DNA of 64,000 nucleotides from Pegoplata infirma (taxonomy: Eukaryota > Arthropoda > Insecta > Diptera > Anthomyiidae): the NCBI GenBank assembly GCA_963921195.1, contig OY992540.1, forward strand, positions 40,013,890 to 40,077,889. The letters are read 5' to 3'. A model generated the notes under the pieces. It saw nothing but the letters and a program-made list of their open reading frames with translations. It ran no database searches and was not told where the DNA came from. Position 1 is the first letter of the stretch; each line of letters begins with the position of its first letter. This document shows, one piece after another, positions 53,650-64,000 of the stretch. The position numbers and the translations under genes were made by a program.

Positions 53650-54935
53650 GTGTGGACACCAGACATGTGCGCAAATGCATTTAAAAGTCGTGTAGAGACA
53701 TTCTAAAAATTTAGAATGAAAAACACTATTCTTTTTTTTTAGCACGAAACGAATGAATTATGTATTCTATGCTTACAATACAAAGATGAAACGAGTACAG
53801 TATTTTAGAATTAGATATATTCTAAAATACTGTTCTCTGAAGCGAATAAATCAAATGATTTTTTTCAAGAAAAAAGGTTTTTATTTGAGAATTTTTTTTT
53901 TGACAATTTTTTTTTTAATCTCATATTTGCACTCACTCACAGAATGAAAATTTTCAATTTTAAAAATTTCGTTAGTTCATTAACGGCATAACCAAAATTT
54001 AATATGAAAAAATCTCAAAAACTAAGCAAGATAGAAAAAAAGGAGCAAAATTCGGATCAAAATCAAAGGCGTTAGAGAAAGTTGATCTCTTCACATGTGT
54101 GGACCCCATCGGATCCTAACTTTGAATCAAAAAATTTGTAAACCGCCAAGATCACCGAACACCCGGAAGCAATTCAAGCAATAGGTTTTGTGTTATTTCA
54201 GTTTTTAGGACCCAATAGGTTAAACACACTTAAAACTAAAATAACCCAAAAACTATTGCTCGGATTGCTCTCGGCTGTTCGGTGGTCATGTTCTACAATT
54301 AAAGAGCTACAAAATTGATTCACAACTTTTTGTCGTGTCGGCGGTAGTTACCGAGATATGAGCATTTTAAAATTTCCGGGAATTCGGATTTTCGATTAAA
54401 ATTCAGGACCTAATAGGGATCAGACATGTGAAAAGGGTCGCCATCGATTTGGATCCGTAATTTTGCTCGGTTTTACTCTATCTTGCTTAGTTTTCGAGAT
54501 ATGGCAATTTTAGTTAAAAAACTTTATTTTTAGGACCCATTAAACATATTTGAAACTCAAAAAACTTGAAATTTTATGCTCGAACTGCTTTCGGGTGTTT
54601 TTTAAAAACAAATTTTTTCAAAAAACAAGATGTGTGAACTTTTTTTTTTAAAAAATGTAGGTTTTTCTAAAATATTTTTTATTAAAAACAGTGTTCAGCG
54701 TATATTAAAAATATTCTACAACACGGTGTAATTTTTAGAATCACTACTATGTTTGTCATTCTAGAAACGAATGTTTTTCACATTCTAAACATTCAAACAA
54801 CAAAAATTTTCATTTCGTTGTTACTCATCATTCTAAATATTCTAATTCGCAAACAAAGTGGTGTACTCTGCAGCGAATGGCTCGATGTAAGCGAAGAAAC
54901 GAATATATCCGTGCACATGTCTGGTGGACACCAAG
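53650..54935. mobile_element. Inverted-repeat element, GGACACCAGACATGTGC ends
   Basis: Left GGACACCAGACATGTGC matches right GCACATGTCTGG plus TGGACACC in inverted orientation. Inside the ends both arms carry 'attctaaa' and 'cgaatg' blocks. The centre (54000-54520) is itself an inverted pair with 'aaaactaagcaagatag', 'cacatgtgtggaccccatcg' and 'cgagatatgagcattttaaa', related to the interior of the CACTCA elements at 33250 and 60410. Confidence 0.6.
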
Positions 54936-55067
54936 ACCCCACAATCCGGCCTCTTTTTTTAACCGTATTTTCAAAATTTTTTTAACGTTAACAAAAATAA
55001 TTCCATATTTAAAAAAACATTTTTTTTTTGTAAAAACTCTGAATCTGACACTTTTTAATAGAAACAA

Positions 55068-56222
55068 TTAAGAGTGTTAAATTCGGCTGTGCCGAATCTT
55101 TTACACCCTCCAACATGCAAAAAAATAAAAAAAAATCAGGGGCGTTTTATTTTTTTGGGGGGGTCAGTAGTGGTAATGGGGGGGGGGCAAATTTCCTCTC
55201 TAATATGTGTTTAACAATTTATTCTTATGCTTTTTGCACTAAAGAAATAAAAGTTTATCATAATTAAAAAAGATTTTTTATTCCACGCCCATAAAAGGGG
55301 GTGCGGACTAGAGTTGTGTCGTTCACGAACGAACTAGTTCAATTGAGCTATTCACTTAACTGAGCGGTTTATCTAGTTCGTTCATTTCAGCTCTTTTAGG
55401 TCTTTTAGTTCATTCAGCTCAATTGGTCATTACTTCATTTTGATCTTTTAGTTCGGTCGTTCAATTTTTTTTTGTTAATTTTGTCATTAGGCGTTAGTTT
55501 TTTCTCACCTTTGGCACGCTTTCTATTGATTTATGTGTTTTTTACAAAAAATTTATATATTTATTTTTGTTTAATTTTAATTAAATGTTGTAATTCAACA
55601 TTTTTGTATTTTTTAAACGAAAGCCAAAACAACAGACATGATCGAAATGATTCTATCACGAACTGTTGAACGAAAACCAAAATTGACCGATTTGAACTAG
55701 ATGAACGACCAACAGACATGATCAAAATGATTCGTTCACGAACTGTTCAACGAAAAAGCCAAAAGAGCGATTGAACTAGATGAACGAACTAGGTCTTTTA
55801 TCTGAAATGAACGAGAATGAGCGGTCACTCAATTGAACGATTAAGCACAAATCTAGTGCGGACCGAAAAAAAATGACATTTTCTAATGCTCAGGGTCCAA
55901 ATGCAGGACTTAAAACTTCTTGTAGCATAAAAATATTGCATTTCTTAAACAGAAACACAAAAAATCATGTAAAAAAATTATTTTTTTCAGAGGTTGGTTT
56001 AGTTCTTCAAGGGGGAACTTTTTCCCCCTGGCCCGATTTTGCTCATTTACGAACTTAACCTGCCTAGGAACATAAGACATATTCGTGCTAAATGTCGGGA
56101 GTCTAACTATTTTAATTTGGACTGTATCATAAATTTATGGGGTCCTAGACCGATATTTTGATGCGTTACACACGGAATGACAAAGTGAGTATACCCCTAT
56201 ACTGTAGTTGAAGGGTATAAAA
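55068..56222 (-). repeat. Dispersed fly repeat, full-length copy carrying a hAT insertion
   Basis: On the + strand it starts 'aagagtgttaaattcggctg' and 'gccgaatcttttacaccctcc' and ends 'cacacggaatgacaaagtga', 'gtataccc', 'gaagggtataaaaat'. The same end sequences in opposite orientation bound 61440-62460. The 3240-3745 copy matches its right half. It is interrupted by the hAT element at 55309-55855. Confidence 0.65.
55309..55855. mobile_element. Non-autonomous hAT element with perfect 8-bp target duplication
   Basis: A 547-bp element flanked by GTGCGGAC on both sides (55301-55308, 55856-55863). Ends TAGAGTTGTGTCGTTC and, inverted, TAGATTTGTGCTTAATCGTT, matching the hAT terminal pattern (C/T)A(G)(A/G)NNTG with an 8-bp duplication. 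Internal GTTCACGAAC and GAACTAG/CTAGTTC motifs repeat in both orientations. No transposase frame. Confidence 0.92.
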
Positions 56223-57350
56223 ATATCCTCTTGCAGGGTATTGTTAAATTCACCAATACCAACTATAACACACTTACTTATTTTCAACTTGTATTCAAAA
56301 ATCCCTATCAAGAACTGCAGCAACAGCTACGTATAAATATTAATAAACAGCACGAAAATAAAAGTGTTCACTACTAAATAAGAGAAAGAATAATGATGGT
56401 GATTTAAAACGGCTTTAGTGCATATGAAAGACGATGAAAAAAAAATCAATATTGCAGTAGAATAAAATCGTAAGTAAGTAAAACTTGACCTTAAACCCTG
56501 TTTAAAATTGAAAATGATCAAAGAAATATGTTGCATTCATTCATATTTTTCAAAAAAAAATGTATATGCCGAAAACTATGGAAAATTCGTGACTATTACT
56601 AATCTATAAATGGCTATAACTGGCCGAAATTCCAATTATAGCAGTTAAAAATGTGCCGACAAATATGTTGATTTCTTGGTAGCGGAAATTTGATCGATTT
56701 TGGGGCAAGAGGTTAACTACCTGTTTTTAAAAATACATATGAATGAATGAGTTTGGAAATTTTATACATATGGATATGAAATTTATTAAAAAAAACAAAA
56801 AGTGATATTTTTCATAAATCATTTTAAAAGAATCAAAAATAAAACAGGTAGTAAAAAATTGATTTTGGGTATAATTTTTTTTATAAGATTTTAAGAATTA
56901 GCAAAAATTATAGTTGATTTTTATGGTTTTAGTTTCCCAGAATATGAAAACTAAATAAATTTAACGCTTCAAATTCAATTAGAGTCTTTAGGATATAATT
57001 TTTTACTTTAAGAGAATAAAAGTCAAAATTTTGAAAAATTTCTTAAAGCGAGTTTACATTATACCACAAAGTCGTAACACTTTTGATGATTTTATATAAA
57101 AATGTTAAATTTTATTTTATGTTGCATAGTTTTAGGCATTAACTAAAAAAATTATCCAGAATAAAATGCAAACAATAACGTTTATCATTTTATGATTTAT
57201 TTTTTACATAAATCGAATTATGGTAATTTGTAATTGTTTTTTTTTAATTTTATGAAATGAAGATATTTATGCGTTTTATATTACGATCATTAAGTTAATC
57301 AATGCCTTAACTTATGCAATACAAAATCTAAAATTTTTTATGAAAATTTC
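56223..57350. other. Unassigned AT-rich sequence
   Basis: No exon, inverted repeat or family shared with the rest of the window was recognised. Short ORFs here lack any domain signature. Confidence 0.5.
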
Positions 57351-57354
57351 AAAT

Positions 57355-58645
57355 GTCTCCAAATCTGAGACTTTTTTCTTATAGAAAAATTTTCGGATTC
57401 TAAAACTTTTTTCCACAGAAAAAGTCTCTGATTCTTAAACCATTTACAATCTTTACAGTCTTATACTGTAAAGAAACGCTGAGATATTTTTCCCATAGAA
57501 AAGGTCTCAGATTCTTAGATTTGTTTCGTATAGAAAAAGTTTTAGGTTCTGAGATCTTTTTTCAATAGAAAAAGTCTCAGATACTGAGACATTTTTTTCA
57601 ACAGAAAAAGTCTCAGATGTTGAGACATTTTTCTTTCGAAAAAGTTTCAGATTCTTAAAACTTTTAGATTCTGAGAACTTCTTTCCAATAGAAAAAGTCA
57701 CAGACCTATTTTCTATCGAAAATGTTTCAGATTATGCAACCTTCTTCCAATAGAATAAGTTTCAACTTCTAAAACTCAGATTCTAAGACATTTTTCCTAT
57801 AGAAAAAATCTTTCTGAGACATTTTTCCTATAGAAAAACACTCAGATTCTGAGACATTTTTTCTATAGAAAAAGTCTCCTATTCTAAGACATTTATTCTA
57901 TAAGAAAATGTCTCAGATTCTGAGACATTTATTCTATAAGAAAAACACTCAGATTCTGAGACATTTTTCCTATAGAAAAAGTCTCAGATTCTGAGACATT
58001 TTTCCTATAGAAAAAGTCTCAGATTCTGAGACATTTTTCCTATAGAAAAAGTCTCAGATTCTGAGACATTTTTCCTATAGAAAAAGTCTCAGATTCTGAG
58101 ACATTTTTCCTATAGAAAAAGTCTCAGATTCTGAGACATTTTTCCTATAGAAAAAGTCTCAGATTCTGAGACATTTTTTCTATAGAAGAGTCTCAGATTC
58201 TAAAACCATTTTTCCTATAGAAAAAGTCTTAGATTCTGAGACATTTTTCCTATAGAAAAGTCTCAGATTCTGAGACATTTTTCCTATAGAAAAAGTCTCC
58301 GATTCTGATACATTTTTCCTATAGAAAAAGTCTCCGATTCTGATACATTTTTCCTATAGAAAAAGTCTCAGATTCTGAGACATTTTTCCTATAGAAAAAG
58401 TCTCAGATTCTGAGACATTTTTCCTATAGAAAAAGTCTCAGATTCTGAGACGTTTTTTCTATAGAAAAAGTCTCAGATTCTGAAACATTTTTCCTATAGA
58501 AAAAGTCTCAGATTCTGAGAAATTTTCCCTATAGAAAAAGTCTCAGATTCTGAGACATTTTTCCTGTAGAAAAAGTTTCAGATTCTGAGACATTTTTCCT
58601 ATAGAAAAAGTCTCAGATTCTGAGACATTTTTCCTATAGAAAAAG
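57355..58645. repeat. 35-bp double-palindrome satellite, block D (most homogeneous)
   Basis: From about 57950 to 58640 some 20 near-identical units of exactly 35 bp: TCTCAGATTCTGAGA followed by a TTTTTCCTATAGAAAAA half. The left part (57355-57900) is degenerate. High uniformity in the core suggests recent expansion or gene conversion. Confidence 0.92.
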
Positions 58646-59625
58646 TGAGGGTACTTTCTTTTATTCAATGACCAACATTTTATTTATAGTATTTTAATTT
58701 TTTTTTTATAAAACAAATGTTTTTGTTATTGTTTTTAAATTTTATATTACAAGGCTAAATAAATATGTATGTATCAAAATTCAATTTCTGTGTTTACCTC
58801 TTTTTGTATAAGACTTGCATAGGTGTGTAAAAGGCCTGAATTTGAATGTGTTCCGCTTTTATATTTAATTTTTTGTATTATTTATTATTGTCCCCATAGC
58901 ACAATTTGCAAGTCAAAGTTATTACGTCGTAAATCGATCTAGATTTTTGTTTTGTTAAATTATTTTAAAATACGCACATATTAATGGAAATCAAATGCGA
59001 ATTTAATCAATGACCAAAAACGAATATCCCAGCAAAAAATTTTGCGACTTTTATTAATTTGTTAATAAAAAATCAGGCCAAAAAGTATGCAATAATGATA
59101 ATAACACAGTGATACAAAAGTGAACTTTCCAAATTTGAATGGAATGAAACTAAAAGCAAATGAAAGTTGACATTTTACATAACAAAACCCTCAAGGCGTT
59201 TTTTTAGTTTAGTGCTAGATTATTTATTACACGAATTTAAAATTGGTGATTTTAAAGCATTTAAAGATTTTGTGTACTAAACATGTCCTACTTTAGGGGC
59301 CCCTAGGGTGCCCTTATAGAAAATATGGAATATAACGAAAAACGTGAGAGTATTAGTTATAAAGCTAACGACGAAGAAAATTTCGCCGTGTGCACTTCTT
59401 TTTAGCCTGTTTATTCAAATAACCGTATGAAACGTCTTTTATATGCTCTGTGGCCTGACTTTTGATATTGATATTTTAATTTGCAAAAAATTCACTAATT
59501 TTGAGTATTCTGATATGTTTATTGCATACTTTAAGGCCTTATTTGAATACTTTATTATTCACTTATTAATGGAGGGTCATTCGGTTGTCATTCAGTTTGA
59601 AACTCATCGAAATCTATCTTTTCTA
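58646..59625. other. Unassigned AT-rich sequence
   Basis: No supported gene or repeat. A GGGGCCCCTAGGG tract occurs at 59296. The frame at 59443-59661 has no recognisable domain and runs into the next element. Confidence 0.45.
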
Positions 59626-60124
59626 TATATGGGGCATTCCATGTCAAATCGGACACTTTGAAAAAATTTTTTTTTAGATTTTCCCAATTTGCTTACAGTT
59701 TTTAGTACCCTTCGAAAACTCCTTCGTGGTAAATTTTCAGATTTTTTTGATGACCCGTTCAAAAGATATCGAATTTTTCAAAATTAGTAGTTTGTTCCTT
59801 TACTCAAACTTCTTTTACTTATAACTTCCTTAATAATGGTCCAAATTTCAATTTTTTTTTCAAAAATTTTTTTTTTTTTACGTTCTTTTAAAAAAAAATC
59901 CCAAAAAATTCTTAAAAGCGCTCTAGTATTCGATTTTTAAGTTTACAAATTTAAATCTAATTTTTGAAAATGTTTTTTCAATTTTTTTTAAATTTTTTGT
60001 GTAAAACCTCTATCGATTCTACAAATTTTTTGCACAGTAGGATCATGGGATAATAATTATTACTATTTTTTAAAAATTTTTTTTAAAAATTTTTAAAAAT
60101 TTTTATTGTAATTTTCCAATCTTT

Positions 60125-60392
60125 AAATCATTTCTACTGCTCCAATGGTGCGTCATAGAGGGGTCATTTCCAAGACATTTCCAGAACATTTCTTTGGAAC
60201 AAACTAATACCCTATCTCTAATTTCTAAGGGGGCTCCCACACAAAACGACATTTTCTAAAATTTGCTCCAACAGCTCTAACTGCCCTAATAACACCTACC
60301 CTTTATCTCTAATTGTTAAGGCGGTCCCCATACAATTTTTTTTTTTTTTTTGTAAATTTGTTTTATTTAATCAGCTTCTACCGGTCCAATGC
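60125..60392. mobile_element. Detached Foldback arm fragment
   Basis: It carries 'gctccaatggtgcgtcatag', 'aggggtcatttccaagac', 'ctcccacacaaaacgacatt' and 'cagcttctaccggtccaatg', in the order and orientation of the left arm at about 398-560 and following subunits. About 1.6 subunits are present. It abuts the CACTCA element at its right. Confidence 0.75.
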
Positions 60393-60409
60393 ACAGTGGT
60401 CGGAGCTGT

Positions 60410-61083
60410 ATGGAGACGGCGGCCAAAAATACTTCCAGCATAGGTATAATCGTGAAACTTCGGTCACGGCTTTATAAATATGTCATAACTATTTAGTAAT
60501 AAAATGGGAGTGGTTGATGGCTCATAATCAATAATTTGAGAATTACAAAACTCGATAACTTCAAAAATATTACTCGGAGAGCTTTTGGTCTTGTTCTACG
60601 TGTTGAGAGCTACAAAAATGCTTTTGGACTTTTTGTTGTGTCGGCAATATTTACCGAGATATGATCATTTTAAAATTTTCGGGAATGCTAACTTTTTTGG
60701 ATCCAAAGTTAGGACCCATTAGGGTCCACACATGTGAAGAGGACCGGCGATACTATGAGAGCCCGAGAACCAAAAATGGCCTCCATTTTTCTCTATCTGG
60801 CATAGTTTCCGAGATAGCACCATTTTAAGTTTTCTGAAAAAATAAAAAAATTTACCATTTATTTTTGCTAATATTAGCAAAAAAGCTTGTTAAAATTTGG
60901 TCAACTCAATTTTAAATTTAGCAAAAAAAAATTGTTTAAATTTTGTTTAAAATTGCTAATGCGTTAAATGAAGTTTACAAGATATTTTTGCTAACATGCT
61001 AATCTCAACTAAAAATTTGCTAAAAGTTAGCTAACCAGCATTAGCAAAAAAATAGTAAATCTACTAATGTATTATTTTGAGTG
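60410..61083 (-). mobile_element. CACTCA-family element, right-truncated copy
   Basis: Read on the - strand from 61083: CACTCAAAATAATACATTAG, TTTTTTGCTAATGC, 'ggtgctatctcggaaactat', 'cacatgtgtggaccctaatg', colinear with 33250-33830. TA follows at 61084-61085. The other end is missing where it meets the Foldback fragment. Confidence 0.8.
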
Positions 61084-61439
61084 TACTAAAAACTGTAAAC
61101 AAATTGGGAAAATCTAAAAAAAAAAATTTTTTCAAAGTGTCCGATTTAACATGGAATGCCCCATATAGTAAAATTTTATGGAAAACATTTTTGTAGAACA
61201 TTTTATCCCCGCCCTCCCCCTTTTACACGGTGTATTTTACGATTTGTCAGAATACATCCAAAAAATACCGCTATGAAAGGGAGTCAGAGGGTTAATATGT
61301 TCGACAAAAATATTTGCCATATTTGCTACAAAGTTGCTGAACATACCATACACTCAGATGTAAAGAATATCAAAGCTGGAAAACTTTAACCGTCTCTAAA
61401 ATAAAATTCCGATGTGATCTAGCAAAACGCTAACATACG

Positions 61440-62460
61440 TGTATCTTTTTATACCCTCCACTCTAGTGATAGAGGGTATATATAAGTTTGTCATTCCGTT
61501 TGTAACACCTCGAAATATTGGTCTAGGACCCCATAAAGTATATATACTTATGATCCTCGATCGATTTTAAGTCGATCTAGCGATGTCCGTCCGTCCGTCT
61601 GTCTGTCTGTTCGTAGAAAACACGCTAACTTTTGAAAGACTTTACAGAGGCTACTGAAGTTTGTCATATATGTTTGTCATTTACCTGGTCAGGTTGGTAT
61701 TGCAATCCAGCCAAATCGGTCCAGTGGTTCAAAAGTTATGAGCAAAAGAGTAAATTTCGGCAAGGGTGTTTCGCGAATTTACGAGATAAAAAACACGATA
61801 ACTTCCGAAAGACAATAATGAGACTACTGAAGCTTGATATGTACCTTTGCCGTTCCCCGGGTATGTTTGGTATTAAATTTCAGCTCAATCGGTCCTGTGG
61901 TTCAAAAGTTATAAGCAAAACCCTGAATTTCAGATTAGTTTCATCTAAAATACCACGTGTTTTAACAAGTTTAAAAAGCATTGGTGGAAACTAAACAATG
62001 CTTTTCAAACTTGTTTAATTTTAAAGCAATGCTTTTTAAACTTGTTTAGTTTTAAAAGCATTGGTAACTTAAAAATTACACACGAAAAAAATTTTACACT
62101 CAAAAAAAATTTTACACTCAAAAAAATTTTACACTCAAAAAAAAATTACACAAAAAAAATTTAGTTTTTTTTTTACAAAAATGACAATATTTTGTGTACA
62201 TACGTACGTGTATTCACTCAGAAATATTTTTACAGTAAAAAAAACATTACACTCGAAAAAAATTTTACACTCAAAAAAAAATTAGTAATTTTTTTTTTTT
62301 TTTTTAATGACAAAAAAATATCTTTTTACTCAAAATATAATATTTCTAATCAAAATTGTTAATTTTTTCACGTTAAAAAATGTACTACCCTTTAAAAAAA
62401 TGCATTGTGGAGGGTATTCATAGATTCGGCAAAGTCGAATTTAACTTTTCTACTTGTTTG
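61440..62460 (+). repeat. Dispersed fly repeat with GTCCGTCCGTCTGTCTGTC motif, full copy
   Basis: Starts 'tataccctccactctagtga', then 'tttgtcattccgtttgtaac', 'cctcgaaatattggtctagg', 'gatcgattttaagtcgatct', a (CCGT)n/(CTGT)n run at 61586-61610, and ends 'ggagggtattcatagattcg', 'gcaaagtcgaatttaact'. The frame at 61632-61994 is part of the repeat, not a gene. It contains a ~19-bp tandem run of 'ttttacactcaaaaaaaa' at 62085-62290. Confidence 0.7.
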
Positions 62461-62499
62461 TCTCCTCTACCAGAATCAATCGTCGGAACCCCGAAATTT

Positions 62500-63775
62500 T
62501 AGAAAAAATTTGCTATTTGTCATTAAAATCCTTTTGCTACTTGTAGTATAGGGTTTTTATGTTTGCTAAATAATCTTGACAATGGAATCTGACAAATTCC
62601 GAAACACGTATCGATTAAGTCTTGCAAAAATTACCAATATAAATAAATTTAAATGATTTTCTTGAACATTTTTTTATGAGACTATCATAGTTTTAATTAG
62701 TAAAGGAAATAATGACCTCGAACTATAATAAACGTACTTAAAATATAATATTTTAAAGGTCGAATAAATTAATTTTGAATTTTTAAATAAAAATTAATCA
62801 TAACACAGCTCAACATGAAAATGCGTACTGGATTCTGGTAAGTGATTTAGGTAGTGTTTGTTGCGCTGATTCCAAATCTGCAACCCAAATATGCCTATCA
62901 CGTCAGGATTTTGAGTTATTCGCGGTTTAAGTGCCGAAAAAGGCCATTTTGACCCTTTTTAAAAGCTTATAATATAAGATCTTGACATGCGATTGACTTG
63001 GTATTAAGCTCAATCAAAAGTATGCGATTTTCTCTATAAGACAAGATGAAATGCTATTGGAATTTAATTTTCTAAAATGGTAAAAAATCATTAACAAAAA
63101 ACCTTCTATTTTTTAAATCTTTAGTTTATTTACAAAGTGTTTTTTAAAAAATTTCCATATAAATACACACGTAAATATTAGATTTAAAGCACTTGTGGCT
63201 AATGATTTTTTCACCATTATAAAAAATTAAATTCCAAGAAAATTTGATTTTGCCTTAAAGACAAAGTTACGCACTTTCAAATGAGCTTGATATCAAGTCA
63301 TTCGCATGTCAGGATCTTATTTTATAGGCGCTCAAAAGTGGCCAAAATGGGCCTTTTTTGACACTTTAACCGCGATTTTCTCAAAATTGTGACGTGATAG
63401 AAAAATTTGAGTGACCGTATTGGAATCGGGAAACCAAAACCTATAAACATTTTTTGGTTTCATTCAAAACGCAGCCACAAACCTCAGATTTGTAGAGCGG
63501 TGTAATTAACGATTTGTCATTAAAATCCCTTTTCTACTTAAAGTAAGGGTTTTATATTTGCTAAATAATCTTGACAATGGAATTTGATAAATTCCGAAAC
63601 ACGTGTCGATTAAGTCTTGCAAAAATTACCAATATAAAAAAATTTAAAAATAATGTTCTTAAAAAATATGCTATGAGAATATAATATTTTTTATTAGTAA
63701 AGGAAATAACGACCTCGAGCTAAAATAAACCTACTCAAAATATAATATTTTAAAGGTCGAATAAATTACACTGTG
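62500..63775. repeat. Two direct ~280-bp copies flanking a foldback
   Basis: 62500-62803 and 63506-63775 share 'tttgtcattaaaatcc', 'tttgctaaataatcttgaca', 'gaaacacg', 'gattaagtcttgcaaaaatt' and 'aatataatattttaaaggtcg' in the same order. They are copies of the unit also found near 45305-46970. The foldback at 62804-63502 sits exactly between them. Confidence 0.75.
62804..63502. mobile_element. Long-inverted-repeat element, CACAGCTC/GAGCGGTG ends, TAA target
   Basis: Ends CACAGCTCAACATG and, inverted, CACCGCTCTACAAATC, flanked by TAA (62801-62803, 63503-63505). The arms pair over about 250 bp: 'cacgtcaggattttgagtta' against 'aattgtgacgtgat', 'gatcttgacatgcgattgac' against 'gtcattcgcatgtcaggatc'. 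It is related by its ends and subterminal 'attcgcgg' block to 8817-9822. Confidence 0.78.
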
Positions 63776-63778
63776 CTA

Positions 63779-64000
63779 CACTCAAAAAAAAGAAACTGTA
63801 AAGTTAGCAAAAAATTTAGTTAAATTTAACTAAAAAAACACCTGATTTTGAACCTACTAAATTTCTAGTTAATTTAACAAAAAATATTTAGTTAACTTTT
63901 CGTAGAATGAATGTAGCAAAAAAACCGTAATTTTAACTAAAAATTCATTTGAAAATTTCGTAAAATTTTTTTTAGTTCAATTCAGCTAAACTTTTTGTAA
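63779..64000 (+). mobile_element. CACTCA-family element, cut by the window end
   Basis: Starts CACTCAAAAAAAAGAAACTG right after TA (63777-63778) and continues with TTAGCAAAA, 'ttagttaaatttaac' and 'cctgattttgaacc', comparable to the right end of 33250-34097 read inverted. The other end lies outside. Confidence 0.65.

Larger units (their letters stand above)
59628..61167. mobile_element. Foldback with TATGGGGCATTCCATG ends, carrying other elements
   Basis: Left TATGGGGCATTCCATGTCAA, 'atcggacactttgaaaaaat' and 'ttttcccaatttgc' are matched, inverted, by 61085-61167 almost base for base, over about 80 bp. Between the arms lie a Foldback-arm fragment (60125-60392) and a CACTCA element (60410-61083). 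Confidence 0.8.

Noticed and set aside
55296..55310. Terminal duplication as coincidence
   Set aside because: The 8-bp match GTGCGGAC directly abuts hAT-like ends on both sides, so chance is unlikely and I kept the hAT call.
57355..58645. CRISPR-like array
   Set aside because: The repeats are directly adjacent with no spacers, degenerate, and in a eukaryotic context.
61632..61994. A 120-residue ORF as a gene
   Set aside because: It lies fully inside a dispersed repeat with transposon-like ends and has no domain or conserved counterpart in the other copies.

Overview
The window is AT-rich eukaryotic DNA from an insect, most likely a calyptrate fly (blowfly or flesh-fly type). It holds one clearly recognisable host gene with short GT-AG introns alternating with long, repeat-filled ones. 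It also holds dispersed families that, from memory, are typical of fly genomes: the tract with GGACGGACA motifs ending in a TATACCCT hairpin, a LOA/R1-type non-LTR retrotransposon, and LTR elements with tRNA-Lys primer sites. No bacterial-type operon, CRISPR array or plasmid feature is present.

The gene is an LRP4-type low-density-lipoprotein-receptor-related protein on the + strand. Eleven exons between 4707 and 24712 stay in frame and give about 1,691 residues. The order is five LDL-receptor class A modules, two EGF modules, four YWTD beta-propellers each followed by an EGF module, an acidic stalk, one transmembrane helix, and a short tail with an NPNY motif. The first exon in view begins inside a codon, so the start codon and signal peptide lie upstream of or outside the window. 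LDLa modules before the propellers argue for LRP4 rather than arrow/LRP5/6.

The introns are unusual. One is built of degenerate ~120-bp units with a long-TIR element inside. Two others carry the same ~38-bp minisatellite. The last holds a perfect (TTAATG)n array of about 230 units, split by a ~690-bp inverted-repeat element, followed by a ~290-bp hairpin close to the last acceptor.

From 1 to about 3180 there is a Foldback-like element: ~860-bp inverted repeats made of ~165-bp subunits around a frameshifted protein gene. Downstream of the gene (25-64 kb) no convincing host gene is seen. This part is a mosaic of simple satellites (13-bp, 35-bp and ~330-bp units), nested inverted-repeat transposons whose target duplications can often be read directly, an LTR remnant, a decayed LOA/R1-like retrotransposon, a hAT element with a perfect 8-bp target duplication, and several dispersed families found two to four times. 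A 35-bp satellite made of two palindromes occurs at four separate places.

I found no new defence or enzymatic system. The most unusual signals are the repeat architecture inside LRP4, the double-palindrome satellite, and a set of long-inverted-repeat element families with clear nesting order.
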